DNA from: Anaerolineae bacterium
GTDB lineage: Bacteria; Chloroflexota; Anaerolineae; Promineifilales; Promineifilaceae
Length of the DNA: 64,000 bases
Assembly (NCBI GenBank): GCA_023384355.1
Contig: JAHDWL010000004.1
Location: 88,606-152,605 of the forward strand
Direction of reading: 5' to 3'
Part shown: positions 7,501 through 16,854 of the stretch, piece by piece
Layout: every line of letters begins with the position of its first letter
Numbering within the stretch: position 1 is the stretch's first letter
Notes under the pieces: model-generated
What the model was told of the DNA's origin: nothing
What the model saw: only the letters and a program-made list of their open reading frames with translations
Databases searched by the model: none
Position numbers and translations under genes: made by a program

Positions 7501-8574
7501 ATGGAAAACACCAAAATAGATTTGATTAGGGAGAATCTGGGAAAATGGCGTGTCGATGGATTGCTTATCACAAATGCGGCCAATCGACGCTGGCTTACCG
7601 GTTTCACCGGATCAGCAGGCATGGTTCTTGTTACACCGCAAAAGGCTATCCTGGCTACAGATTCCCGATATTGGGAACAAGCTGAACGACAATCGCCGGA
7701 TTTTGAGATTTATCGCAGTCGGCCTACCAAGGAAGATATGAACAATTTTCTGACCCTTGGAGGTGTGAACCGGATCGGTTTTGAGGCTAAATTTGTCAGT
7801 GTCGCCGATTTCCGCGCCTTCAAACGATTGGACGGTTTTCGATGGCGGGGGCTGGCCACGACTGTCGAGCCCTTTCGGGCAATTAAAACAGCCGAGGAAC
7901 TGGCCAAAATTGAAACCGCAGCCCGAATCACTGACGACACAGTAGCCCAATTCCCTCGGTTGGCGATACCCGGCGTTACAGAGAAAGCCATCGCCTGGGA
8001 GCTTGAAAAGTACATGCGAGACCAGGGTGCAGATAAGCCCGGTTTTGATATTATCGTTGCATCAGGAGGCAATAGTGCCTTACCGCATCATCATCCCGAT
8101 GATCGTCAATTGCAGCGCGGTGATATTATCGTCGTAGACTTGGGTGCAGAAGTAAATGGCTATCGTGCTGACTTGACGCGCACTTTTTTCCTTGGAGATT
8201 CACCTGACGAGAAATTTCAGGATATTTTTAGCATCGTTCATCGCGCTCAGTTAGCCGCAATTGACGCAATTCGCGCCGGCGTCAATGGTAAATTCGTGGA
8301 TGCCCAGGCTCGAGAGGTAATCAAGGATGCGGGTCATGGCGATCATTTTGGTCACGGAACGGGCCATAGCCTCGGCCTGGAAATTCACGAATCGCCACGA
8401 TTCAGTGTTAACTCCGAACGTGAAATCATTCAGGCCGGGACAGTAATGACGGTTGAGCCAGGCATCTACCTTCCGGGATATGGCGGAGTGCGAATCGAAG
8501 ATCTGGTCCTTGTCACCGATAGCGGCGCGGTTTATCTAAGCCACGCGCCAAAGGAACCCTTCATTAAAATCTGA
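7501..8574 (+). CDS. Xaa-Pro aminopeptidase/dipeptidase, M24B family
   Basis: 357 residues. A creatinase-like N-terminal domain (about 1-125) precedes a pita-bread metallopeptidase domain (about 130-350). All metal-site motifs are visible: LGAEVNGYRADLTRTF, HGTGHSLGLEIHE, VEPGIYLPGYGG and RIEDLVLVT. It should remove N-terminal residues ahead of proline in the cytoplasm, using two Mn or Co ions. The start lies 8 bases after the selD stop with AAGGA upstream, so it is probably cotranscribed with selD; a functional link is not evident. Confidence 0.92.
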   Translation: MENTKIDLIRENLGKWRVDGLLITNAANRRWLTGFTGSAGMVLVTPQKAILATDSRYWEQAERQSPDFEIYRSRPTKEDMNNFLTLGGVNRIGFEAKFVSVADFRAFKRLDGFRWRGLATTVEPFRAIKTAEELAKIETAARITDDTVAQFPRLAIPGVTEKAIAWELEKYMRDQGADKPGFDIIVASGGNSALPHHHPDDRQLQRGDIIVVDLGAEVNGYRADLTRTFFLGDSPDEKFQDIFSIVHRAQLAAIDAIRAGVNGKFVDAQAREVIKDAGHGDHFGHGTGHSLGLEIHESPRFSVNSEREIIQAGTVMTVEPGIYLPGYGGVRIEDLVLVTDSGAVYLSHAPKEPFIKI

Positions 8575-8591
8575 TCCGCGCAATTCACGAT

Positions 8592-9803
8592 TCAATCGGG
8601 ATAGATAGTAGATAACAGCGGCACGATATGACGCCAATCATATCGTGCCGAAAAATCCTTGGCGGCTGAACCTAGTTCCTTTCGCAGTCCGGGATTATTG
8701 AGTAAACGCAATATTGCCGATGCCCAATCTTCTGGGGTATCCGCAATAATAATATCTTCACCATCCGACACATCAAAGCCCTCCGCCCCGACAGATGTAG
8801 ACACGACAGGTTTACCCGCAGCCATTGCCTCAAGGATTTTCAATCGTGTCCCACTCCCTATGCGAAGCGGGACTATAAATATCGATGCCCCATGCAGATA
8901 AGGCTGGACCTTTGGAACCCGGCCTGTGATCGTGATCCCGTACCCTTGCTGTAGCCCGGCAAGCCTTTGATGAGGGCGCTGGCCAACTATGGCCAAGGTC
9001 GTCTGCGGTCGTTGATCCTGGATGAGAGGCCATACAGTCTCCGCAAACCACAAAACTCCATCGATGTTAGGGCGATAATCCATCTTACCGGTGAACACCA
9101 AATCATATTTGATGTGTTCGTTCTCAAGAGGAGGAGAGGTGTATTCTGTGATATCAATGGTATTGGGAATGATGCGGACCTCTTTATAGTCCCGTTTTAT
9201 CAATTTCATAAATTGGTCTCGGTCCGTTTCACTAACTGCGATTATTGAATCGGCTTCGGCCAAGACTCCTCTCTCAAACCGAGTCAGTCGCTGAAATTGA
9301 ATAAAAGAATATACACCCGCAGGCCATCGTGAAATCCGGTGGAGATCGGACTGGAAGGCGCGACGCTGGAGTTCCGTTTCCGCGTTGTGACAATCGAGAA
9401 CAATCTGGGTATCAGGAGAGCACGACCGTATCAAGTCGATATAGGATGCAAGTTCAATCCCTTCAACCTGAACTGCATCGTAATACGGCTCGGCAAGTGC
9501 CTCCGCAAGAGCGGCGGAAAAGTCATCAGATTTCAATCTGAAAGCTATATCAGGCAGTGATGTCGTTAGCACTGTTTTTATGCGCGCTCTGGTTGACCGG
9601 ATTGGAACAGGCACGGATGGTAATACCCGGCAAAGGTCATTTAATGGACTATTATCCTCAGACAAATCCTCTGCTTCTGTAAAACTCAACAAGGTGACCT
9701 GATGTTTTTGGGCCAATGCCTTTAACATGTGGAAATTCCTCAGGCTTGTACCTTGCTGCGGTGGATATGGCAATTGTGGGGTTAACAGGAGGATGCGTGC
9801 CAT
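8592..9803 (-). CDS. Glycosyltransferase family 4 (group 1)
   Basis: 403 residues with GT-B architecture. The N-terminal half begins RILLLTPQLPYPPQQGTSLR, the acceptor-side Rossmann start. The C-terminal half has LVFTGKMDYRPN, VPLRIGSGTRLKILEAMAAGKPVVST and the acidic GAEGFDV region of nucleotide-sugar binding. It is a cytosolic retaining glycosyltransferase, probably for surface glycan. The gene starts 5 bases after the stop of the second GT4 gene, so the two are cotranscribed. Donor and acceptor cannot be read from sequence. Confidence 0.88.
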   Translation of the reverse strand: MARILLLTPQLPYPPQQGTSLRNFHMLKALAQKHQVTLLSFTEAEDLSEDNSPLNDLCRVLPSVPVPIRSTRARIKTVLTTSLPDIAFRLKSDDFSAALAEALAEPYYDAVQVEGIELASYIDLIRSCSPDTQIVLDCHNAETELQRRAFQSDLHRISRWPAGVYSFIQFQRLTRFERGVLAEADSIIAVSETDRDQFMKLIKRDYKEVRIIPNTIDITEYTSPPLENEHIKYDLVFTGKMDYRPNIDGVLWFAETVWPLIQDQRPQTTLAIVGQRPHQRLAGLQQGYGITITGRVPKVQPYLHGASIFIVPLRIGSGTRLKILEAMAAGKPVVSTSVGAEGFDVSDGEDIIIADTPEDWASAILRLLNNPGLRKELGSAAKDFSARYDWRHIVPLLSTIYPD

Positions 9804-9808
9804 TAGGA

Positions 9809-10921
9809 CTACTCACCACCCAGATAGACAGCCATTGTTTTTTCGGCCGTCTGAGCCCAGGTGAACTTGAGCGCTTGTTCATAACCTGATTCGCGCAATG
9901 ATCGCGCCAGGTCGGCATCAATGAGCACGCGATACAACGAATCAACCCAAGCATCCCTATCATCTGGATCGAGTGAAATTGCTGCGTCGCCGACCACTTC
10001 CGGAATCGATCCCCTGTTACTGGCGATGATCGGACACCCGCAATGCATGGCCTCAAGTGGTGGCAACCCAAACCCTTCGTAATACGATGGGAACGCGAGT
10101 ACACCCGCCGCATGGTAGAGGTGGGCTAGTGTTTCATCCCCCACCCTGCCCAAGTGAATAACATGATTCTCTAAGCTCAATTCACTTATTGTGTTGAATA
10201 TCTGATCATAAAACCAGCCCTTACCGCCGACAAGAACCAACGGGACGATGACACTATAATCCCTGTGCAGGCGTTCATAGGCCCGGAGAAGATTCACCAG
10301 GTTCTTGCGCGGCTCAAGCGTTCCAACGGCTAAAATAAACCCCTTCGGCAGTCCAAATTTCACAATCGTCCGGTTTATCTCTTCTTGTGTATATACAGCC
10401 TCATAGACCGGATTCGCAGCAAGGTGAATTGGTGTTATCTTAGACTTGGTCACGCCTAAGTGGGTGATGATGTCGTCACGAGTAGCCTCGCTATCGGCAA
10501 TAATATGATCCGCGTCGGCCACCGCCCACTCTATTTGTCCGTAATAGTAACGTCGACTTTCAGCGGTCAGGAATTGGGGATAAAACATAAAAGTCAGATC
10601 ATGGACTGTGATGACTTTCCGCGAGGCGCCAAATTTGGGTGGTATAAAATCGGGACTGTGGAATACATCGAGTCGATGTCGTATAAGCTCTGCTGAAAGC
10701 GAGAATTTTTCAAATCGATGATGACAGGGAGTATAAACATTACTACGCGTGTAGTTCATGTTTTCGGCGGGAAGAAACGATCTGGGTTCACGCCTCATAT
10801 GGAATATTTTGAACCGATCAACGCCGGGAAGTTCCCCCAATGCACGAACAAGATGAATCGTATATTGGCTTATCCCGCCCATCTGATAGGTAGGAAGCCG
10901 ACAGTCGATGCCGATGAGCAT
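9809..10921 (-). CDS. Glycosyltransferase family 4 (group 1)
   Basis: 370 residues from the ATG at 10921; an in-frame TTG at 10957 adds 12 unconserved residues, and the family normally begins MLIGIDCRLP. Typical GT4 mannosyl- or rhamnosyltransferase features are GGISQYTIHLVRAL, VTVHDLTF, ILAVGTLEPRKNLVNLLRAY and the donor-binding segment PSYYEGFGLPPLEAMHCGCPII with SIPEVVGDAA. It is the first gene of a two-gene glycosyltransferase operon. With manA and manC in the window, a GDP-mannose donor is plausible but unproven. Confidence 0.88.
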   Translation of the reverse strand: MLIGIDCRLPTYQMGGISQYTIHLVRALGELPGVDRFKIFHMRREPRSFLPAENMNYTRSNVYTPCHHRFEKFSLSAELIRHRLDVFHSPDFIPPKFGASRKVITVHDLTFMFYPQFLTAESRRYYYGQIEWAVADADHIIADSEATRDDIITHLGVTKSKITPIHLAANPVYEAVYTQEEINRTIVKFGLPKGFILAVGTLEPRKNLVNLLRAYERLHRDYSVIVPLVLVGGKGWFYDQIFNTISELSLENHVIHLGRVGDETLAHLYHAAGVLAFPSYYEGFGLPPLEAMHCGCPIIASNRGSIPEVVGDAAISLDPDDRDAWVDSLYRVLIDADLARSLRESGYEQALKFTWAQTAEKTMAVYLGGE

Positions 10922-10958
10922 GAATAAATTGTATTGTGGATGAGCGAAAGGGGGCAAG

Positions 10959-10988
10959 TTGGCTTGCCGTTCCGCCGATAAGTATAAT
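10959..10988 (+). promoter_or_regulatory. Probable promoter of the coiled-coil gene/selB unit
   Basis: TTGGCT (10959-10964), an 18-base spacer and TATAAT (10983-10988), about 50 bases upstream of the ATG at 11037. It is divergent from the glycosyltransferase operon. Confidence 0.55.
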
Positions 10989-11036
10989 GGCCGAATTCTG
11001 CCAAAATTCTTAGAAGAATGTCCAGGAGTTCAAACG

Positions 11037-12302
11037 ATGACAAAAACCACTGGTACAAAACCGGTCGGCAATTCCCTTGAGCAGGAGATTGCCGAATTCC
11101 GCAAGCGATTTGAATGGCTGGACGAAGAGCGTCGAAAGTCTGTTCGCAAACTGGCCGAACTGGAGCAGCGGCAAGAATTGCAGGAACGGGAGTTGAGCGG
11201 ACGCGATCGTCGCATTCAGGAATTGGAAAAACAACTCTCTTTGGCCAATACCCTGCTCGCCCGTATCCCGATGGTCGATACCCAGCTTTCACAGTTTAAA
11301 GACGACGTTGTCAAGATGATTGAGCAGTATGACAAACGACGTATCGAAGCGGAACGTGAACTGGATCGGCTTCGCCGGGTTGAGCACGAAGCGACCACTC
11401 GGGAGATTGCAGATATCCGAAAGGAACTTCCGGCAATCGGCCGTGTTGAACAGGAGTTGCCGCTCCGACAAGCCGAAGAGGCCCGATTAGCAAACCTGAT
11501 CGGTGTACAGCAGAACACAATTACCCAACTATCAACCCTTGTCGAAAACGTCGAGCGGACGTTGACCTTTCTGGAAGAAAAGGAAAAGCAGGATAGTCGC
11601 AATATTGGCGAAATTCAGGCTTCATTACTGGAAATTAACAAGCGGTGGGAGCCAATCAACGATCGGATTCAGATACTGGGACAAAACCTGGCGAAAGTAC
11701 ATACAACCGCCCAAACTACTGGCGAGGCGCAAGTCCTTCTGCGAAAGAGCATCAGCGACTGGACGGAACAAGTAAAAATCGGCGAACACGAACGAAACCA
11801 ACGACTCGCCAGTTGGCAACGCGCCATGGACGAGCACGAGACATCGTTCCAGAGATTCAACCAGGATTGGGTGAAATTCAACAACCAGTACAATGATTCC
11901 AGGACAGCCGTCGAGACGATGAAAGGATTGCAAATTCATCTGGAACAACAACAACGGGAAGCGAATGAACTGGTTCGTGTCGAATCGAAACGAATGGAAT
12001 CACGTTGGGATCAATTCACCCAGGAAGACGCCCGCAAATGGAAGAACTTTGAGGCCGATGCTCTTCAGCGCCTGTCAATTAATGACAGACGAGAACGCGA
12101 GCTCCGCGAGATGATTTCCGGGCTGGAAGAAGAGCTTGAACGTTTAGGTGTGGAACTATCGACTTTAGTTCGAGTACAAACCGCCCAGTCAGAAGCAATC
12201 AAACGGTGGCCTTTAACCTGGCTTGAGGAAGTGGAAAAAGCCCTGGATCAAAACCCAAATCGCAGGCGACAGCCGGCCCTGGTACCTGTTCGGGAAGAGT
12301 AA
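11037..12302 (+). CDS. Long coiled-coil protein of unknown function
   Basis: 421 residues. The start at 11037 has AGGAG upstream; the frame extends to 10959 but that part holds the promoter. Almost the whole chain is predicted charged alpha-helix with heptad patterning (for example LDEERRKSVRKLAELEQRQE and LREMISGLEEELERLGVEL), with no enzymatic motif, signal peptide or membrane segment. It resembles cytoplasmic structural or scaffold proteins only in general composition. Its stop codon lies 22 bases before the selB start, so the two genes are probably cotranscribed. I do not recognise a family. Confidence 0.8.
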   Translation: MTKTTGTKPVGNSLEQEIAEFRKRFEWLDEERRKSVRKLAELEQRQELQERELSGRDRRIQELEKQLSLANTLLARIPMVDTQLSQFKDDVVKMIEQYDKRRIEAERELDRLRRVEHEATTREIADIRKELPAIGRVEQELPLRQAEEARLANLIGVQQNTITQLSTLVENVERTLTFLEEKEKQDSRNIGEIQASLLEINKRWEPINDRIQILGQNLAKVHTTAQTTGEAQVLLRKSISDWTEQVKIGEHERNQRLASWQRAMDEHETSFQRFNQDWVKFNNQYNDSRTAVETMKGLQIHLEQQQREANELVRVESKRMESRWDQFTQEDARKWKNFEADALQRLSINDRRERELREMISGLEEELERLGVELSTLVRVQTAQSEAIKRWPLTWLEEVEKALDQNPNRRRQPALVPVREE

Positions 12303-12324
12303 GTACTCCCGTTCGATTTCAATC

Positions 12325-14202
12325 ATGCATGTTATTGGTACCGCTGGCCATGTCGACCATGGCAAATCAACCCTGGTTCGTGCCTTAACCGGGATCGATC
12401 CCGATCGCCTGGCTGAAGAAAAAGCCCGTGAGATGACGATCGACCTGGGTTTTGCCTGGTTAACACTCGATGACAACGAGATAGGTATTGTCGATGTCCC
12501 AGGCCATCGGGACTTCATTGAAAACATGCTCGCGGGAGTCGGAGGGATCGATCTCGCCCTGTTTGTAATTGCCGCCGACGAAGGCGTCATGCCGCAAACC
12601 CGCGAACATCTGGCAATTCTTGATCTGCTCCAAATCGAGAGCGGTATCGTCGCATTGACAAAACGCGACCTGATCGATGATCCCGACTGGCTGGAACTTG
12701 TGACTCTGGAAATTGGCGAGGTCCTTGAGGGAACCGTCCTGTCCAATGCACCGATAATACCCGTATCCGCGCGTACCGGTTTCGGGATCGAGGATTTGAA
12801 GGGTGCGATCACCCAGGCATTGAGGGGTATCGCGAAACCGGTTGATTTGAGTCGACCCCGACTACCAATCGATCGTATCTTCTCTCTGCCGGGGTTTGGG
12901 ACCATAGTTACCGGCACATTAATTGACGGGAGTATGCACGTCGGTGATGACGTGGAGGTACAACCTGGTGGCCTTTTCGGTCGAGTACGCGGGCTGCAAA
13001 CACACAAGACTAAACGGAATATTGCCCTCCCCGGGAGTCGGGTTGCCGTCAATCTCGCCGGTGTTGATCGCGACGAATTACGTCGTGGTCAGGTGGTCAC
13101 CCCCGTGGGAAACCTCCAGGCAACTCACCTGATCGATGCCAATTATCGGCAATTGGCCACTACGGATTCCGTCCTGGCCCATAATGAAGAAGTTAAGCTG
13201 TTTGTGGGTTCGGCCGAGGTAACAGCCAGGGTTCGCATTATCGGCGGTGACAATATACCACCCGGGGCGGAAGGCTGGATTCAATTGGCGCTTGCCACGC
13301 CTGTAGCCACTCTCAAGGGTGATCGGTTTATCCTGAGACGGCCCTCACCCGGGAGCACGCTCGGGGGTGGACAAATTCTTGACCCCCATCCTGGTCGGCG
13401 GCATCGGCGTTTTCGCCCGGATGTATTAGAAAGGTTGCGGACAGTTGAACAGGGGACACCTGAAGAGCTTATAGTTGCCACACTGGGCAGGCATGGTCCC
13501 CTCCAGCAAAACATCCTATTCGATAAAGCCGGCCTCTCAACCCAAGCCGGAACCCCGGCATTGGAACGGCTCATTGAAGAAGAAGCGATAATAGAATTAA
13601 ACAAGACGTATATTACGGTCAAGAGATGGCAAGACCTGATAGAGCAAGCCGTTGACGAACTTGGGCGCTACCATGATGATTATCCATTGCGCATTGGAAT
13701 TGAGCGTGAAGAACTTAGAGCCAGGCTGGGGCTCTCCCCAATCGTTTTCAATCCCTTGCGGGAACATCTGATAAAAATGGGGCTGATTGCCGAATCAGGG
13801 GTTTATCTCAAACTACCGGATCATAAGGTTCGTTTCAGTCTGGAGCAAGAAAGCGCAATTTCCCGACTCATGGAAATATTCCACAATCAGGGGGCAGCAT
13901 CGCCAAATGTCAAGGAATGTAAAACCATTGTTGGCGATTCGGTATATTTTGCGCTGGTCGATCTCGGTCAGATCAAACAGATATCCGATGATGTCGTATA
14001 CCCGATAGATCTCTACAACGATCTCATTGAAGCGTTGACCCTGTTTCTCAACGAGCGAGGGTCCATTACAGCCTCCGAAGCCCGCGACCTCCTCGCGACA
14101 AGTCGAAAATACACCATCGCCCTATTGGAACATATGGATGAGCTGCGTATTACCCGTCGATCCGGAGATATTCGTATACCTGCCCGCCCGATTCCAACGT
14201 AA
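12325..14202 (+). CDS. selB: Selenocysteine-specific translation elongation factor SelB
   Basis: 625 residues from the ATG at 12325; earlier in-frame starts lie inside the preceding gene. The N-terminal GTPase domain has GHVDHGKS (G1), TIDLGF (switch I, replacing the EF-Tu motif as in SelB), DVPGHRDF (G3) and TKRD (G4). Beta-barrel domains II-III follow (DRIFSLPGFGTIVTGT), then the C-terminal winged-helix domain (about 380-625) that binds the SECIS hairpin. It delivers Sec-tRNA to UGA codons. Its presence supports the reading of the selD UGA as Sec. selA and selC are not in the window. Confidence 0.95.
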   Translation: MHVIGTAGHVDHGKSTLVRALTGIDPDRLAEEKAREMTIDLGFAWLTLDDNEIGIVDVPGHRDFIENMLAGVGGIDLALFVIAADEGVMPQTREHLAILDLLQIESGIVALTKRDLIDDPDWLELVTLEIGEVLEGTVLSNAPIIPVSARTGFGIEDLKGAITQALRGIAKPVDLSRPRLPIDRIFSLPGFGTIVTGTLIDGSMHVGDDVEVQPGGLFGRVRGLQTHKTKRNIALPGSRVAVNLAGVDRDELRRGQVVTPVGNLQATHLIDANYRQLATTDSVLAHNEEVKLFVGSAEVTARVRIIGGDNIPPGAEGWIQLALATPVATLKGDRFILRRPSPGSTLGGGQILDPHPGRRHRRFRPDVLERLRTVEQGTPEELIVATLGRHGPLQQNILFDKAGLSTQAGTPALERLIEEEAIIELNKTYITVKRWQDLIEQAVDELGRYHDDYPLRIGIEREELRARLGLSPIVFNPLREHLIKMGLIAESGVYLKLPDHKVRFSLEQESAISRLMEIFHNQGAASPNVKECKTIVGDSVYFALVDLGQIKQISDDVVYPIDLYNDLIEALTLFLNERGSITASEARDLLATSRKYTIALLEHMDELRITRRSGDIRIPARPIPT

Positions 14203-14231
14203 AAAATAAGCGAATCAAGCCAAGCCCCTGC

Positions 14232-14260
14232 TTGACATATTGTGACGCGGGCACTATCAT
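14232..14260 (+). promoter_or_regulatory. Promoter of the PA14/SH3 protein gene
   Basis: Consensus TTGACA (14232-14237), a 17-base spacer and TATCAT (14255-14260). The start codon at 14368 leaves a leader of about 100 bases. Confidence 0.75.
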
Positions 14261-14367
14261 TATGTCATGTGGTATCAGCCCATAGCATTGTGCTGACCAG
14301 CTTTTGCTCGTGTTTTTTATCCACCGTACCAGAGAACACGATCAAGGCACTATCAGGAGCGTTTTTC

Positions 14368-16158
14368 ATGTACAGTTGGCAAACTTTTCGAAGATATCGT
14401 TTCGCCCTATTAGCCCTATTGCTTTCCCTCTTTGTTTTTGTCACTCTGAGCAGCAGTTCGCTGAACCTGAGCGCACAAGGGGGAGCATGGGCCGGGCAAT
14501 ACTGGAATAACCGCAACCTATCGGGCACGCCTGCGCTCACACGCCAGGATGCCAGTATTAACTTCGATTGGGGCAATGGGTCACCGGCGGCCGAAATCTT
14601 TCCCGATAATTTCTCTGCCCAATGGACTCAAACTGCCAACCTGCCGGCCGGAACTTATCGTTTTACGGCCACCACTGATGACGGCATGCGCGTCTGGGTC
14701 GATAATGTCATGATAATCGACGCCTGGTTCGACAGCCAGTCGCATACGATTACCGCCGATGTATTCCTTGGGGCCGGTAACCATACCATTGTGGTTCAAT
14801 ATTATGAGGCTGGTGGTGTGGCCGTCGCAAAAATGAACTACGTTTTGGTGGGTGGGCAAACCCCACCACCCAGTGCAAATCAGCCGTGGTTCAACGAATA
14901 TTTCGCCAATACCAACCTTAGCGGTCCTCCAACCCTTACAGGAACAACGTCGGCCGTCAACTTCAATTGGGGATTCGGTTCCCCGGCTCCCGGTTTCCCG
15001 GCGGACTTTTTCTCTGTTCGTTGGGTACGTAACCTCCCACTTGAGGCAGGCCGCTACCGTTTCACTGTAACTTCTGACGATGGGGTTCGCCTCTGGGTCA
15101 ATAACAACCTTATTATCGACCAATGGAGAACCCAGGCGGCAACGACATTTAACGCAGAAATCGATTTACCTTCGGGAGACATTCCCGTAAAAGTCGAATA
15201 TTATGAAAATACGGAACGTGCGCAGATTGTTTTGACCTGGACAAAGATCTCGTCTCCGCCGGCCCCGCCGACCGGATCATATCGGGCGGAGTATTTTAAC
15301 AATATGGATCTTTCGGGGTCGCCTGTACTCGTTCGGGACGAGGCAGCCATCAACTACAATTGGGGGTATGGGTCCCCGGCAGCCCAGGTTCAGGTCGACC
15401 ATTTTTCTGCTCGCTGGACAACGAACCTGAGCCTTTCCCCGGGGCGTTATCGTTTCGTCGCGTCAAGTGACGATGGGGTCAGGGTCTGGGTCAACAACCA
15501 ATTGATTATTGATGCCTGGTTCGATCGACCGGTCAGAACGTTCAGCGGTGAGGCAGATGTCTCGGGCACAGTGCCTGTGCGCGTAGAATATTACGAGAAC
15601 ACCAATCTGGCTGAGATGCGGTTCTCCTACACGCTGGTATCAAGTTCACCTGGAACCGGGGGGCCGTTCCCCGGCACGGGTACCGTAACGTCCTACAGGC
15701 TCAATGTTCGTACCGGGCCTGGCACGAATTTCGCCATCATCACCACGCTGAACAACGGTGCTGTCGTGAATCTGACTGGTTTTCGCAACGGCGACGCGAC
15801 CTGGGTACAGATCGCATTGCCAAATGGCACAGTCGGATGGGTAAGTGCTCTATACCTGAAAACCAGCATCCCGGTCAGTAGTCTAACCCCCATCACAGGA
15901 ACGACACCACCTCCCCAAACACCTGCCGGCGCGAAGGGAACGGTCAATACAGGCGCTCTTAACGTCCGGACCGGGCCAGGGGTGAGTTTCCCTGCTTTCA
16001 CTACAATTGATTACGGCACAAATGTTTCTCTACTCGGCCGAAACGCCAACGCAACCTGGGCTAAGGTTATCCTGACAGATGGTCGACAAGGATGGGTAAA
16101 CGCTTCATACCTCATCACCAACGTTCCGGTAGCCAGTCTCCCGGTTCTTAGTCAATAG
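14368..16158 (+). CDS. Secreted protein with three PA14 domains and two SH3b domains
   Basis: 596 residues from the ATG at 14368, chosen because AGGAG lies 7 bases upstream and a signal sequence (about 10-34, FALLALLLSLFVFVTL) follows. Three PA14-like repeats of about 130 residues (roughly 35-165, 170-295, 300-425) each contain a SADHF/SVRWV-like strand, a Y-RFT-SDDGVR-W-N motif, IDAW or IDQW and VEYYE. Two bacterial SH3b repeats (about 435-505 and 520-590) contain LNVRTGPGTNF and LNVRTGPGVSF, then GWV. It is probably an extracellular carbohydrate- or cell-wall-binding protein. No catalytic domain was seen. Confidence 0.88.
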   Translation: MYSWQTFRRYRFALLALLLSLFVFVTLSSSSLNLSAQGGAWAGQYWNNRNLSGTPALTRQDASINFDWGNGSPAAEIFPDNFSAQWTQTANLPAGTYRFTATTDDGMRVWVDNVMIIDAWFDSQSHTITADVFLGAGNHTIVVQYYEAGGVAVAKMNYVLVGGQTPPPSANQPWFNEYFANTNLSGPPTLTGTTSAVNFNWGFGSPAPGFPADFFSVRWVRNLPLEAGRYRFTVTSDDGVRLWVNNNLIIDQWRTQAATTFNAEIDLPSGDIPVKVEYYENTERAQIVLTWTKISSPPAPPTGSYRAEYFNNMDLSGSPVLVRDEAAINYNWGYGSPAAQVQVDHFSARWTTNLSLSPGRYRFVASSDDGVRVWVNNQLIIDAWFDRPVRTFSGEADVSGTVPVRVEYYENTNLAEMRFSYTLVSSSPGTGGPFPGTGTVTSYRLNVRTGPGTNFAIITTLNNGAVVNLTGFRNGDATWVQIALPNGTVGWVSALYLKTSIPVSSLTPITGTTPPPQTPAGAKGTVNTGALNVRTGPGVSFPAFTTIDYGTNVSLLGRNANATWAKVILTDGRQGWVNASYLITNVPVASLPVLSQ

Positions 16159-16189
16159 TTCCAGCTTGATCTGGTATTCTTGAATCTAT

Positions 16190-16223
16190 GCCTCCTCATC
16201 AGATCGATGGGGAGGCTTTTTTT
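16190..16223 (+). terminator. Intrinsic terminator after the PA14/SH3 gene
   Basis: GCCTCCTCATC (16190-16200) and GATGGGGAGGC (16206-16216) form a stem with one G-U pair and a five-base loop, followed by a seven-T run. Confidence 0.9.
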
Positions 16224-16250
16224 GTCTGTGTGCCGACGGGGAACTACAAT
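16222..16250 (+). promoter_or_regulatory. Promoter of the UPF0316-pan gene run
   Basis: TTGTCT (16222-16227), a 17-base spacer and TACAAT (16245-16250) directly follow the preceding terminator and lie 50 bases before the ATG at 16300. Confidence 0.6.
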
Positions 16251-16299
16251 TAACACATTCATAGGTGATAACGATCATCTCGTCTCGACGGATTGATTA

Positions 16300-16854
16300 A
16301 TGGTTACGATGGAGCTCCCACCCCTCACAAGTCAAGTATTAATGGGCGCATTGCTCATTTTTTTCCTGCGCGTTTTTGGCATCACCGTGAGCACCCTCAG
16401 GGTTCTGATCATGATGCGCGGCAAAAAGTTTGCCGCATTTATCGCCGGGTTCTTCGAAGTTTTGGCTTATGTAATTGCCATCGGAGAAGTGGTGAATAAC
16501 CTGGACAACTTCTGGAACATTCTGGGGTATTGTCTGGGATTCTCCGTTGGAACGGTTGTCGGGATGATGCTGGACGAACGCACTGCATCCGGGTTTGCAA
16601 ATGTACGTATAATTTCACGCTATAAGACGCAGAATATCGTGAGTGAGATTCATAACGCCGGATTTGGAGCGACAGTCGGGTGGGGTCACGGTCGTGGAGG
16701 AACTGTCGGGATGATCGTCGCCGTAGTCAGACGCAAGGAAATCGAAAAAATCTGCTCGATTGCTGAATCAGTAGACCCGAACGCCTTCATCACCATCGAG
16801 GACACCCGCGCAGTTCGCAGGGGCTATCTGCAAATGGGTAGTCAAGAGAAGTGA
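16300..16854 (+). CDS. UPF0316/DUF2179-type membrane protein
   Basis: 184 residues with three hydrophobic segments in the first 90 residues (LLIFFLRVFGITVSTLRVL, AFIAGFFEVLAYVIAIGEVV, GYCLGFSVGTVVGMML). A soluble C-terminal domain (about 100-180) shows the DUF2179 pattern FGATVGWGHGRGG and VVRRKEI. The family (YebE-like, UPF0316) has no known biochemical function. Its stop overlaps the GTG that may start panB, which suggests coupling. Confidence 0.85.
   Translation: MVTMELPPLTSQVLMGALLIFFLRVFGITVSTLRVLIMMRGKKFAAFIAGFFEVLAYVIAIGEVVNNLDNFWNILGYCLGFSVGTVVGMMLDERTASGFANVRIISRYKTQNIVSEIHNAGFGATVGWGHGRGGTVGMIVAVVRRKEIEKICSIAESVDPNAFITIEDTRAVRRGYLQMGSQEK

Noticed and set aside
14232-14330. Possible tRNA-Sec (selC) near selB
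   Set aside because: No cloverleaf with a long extra arm and TCA anticodon could be built in the gap; it holds a promoter and leader.
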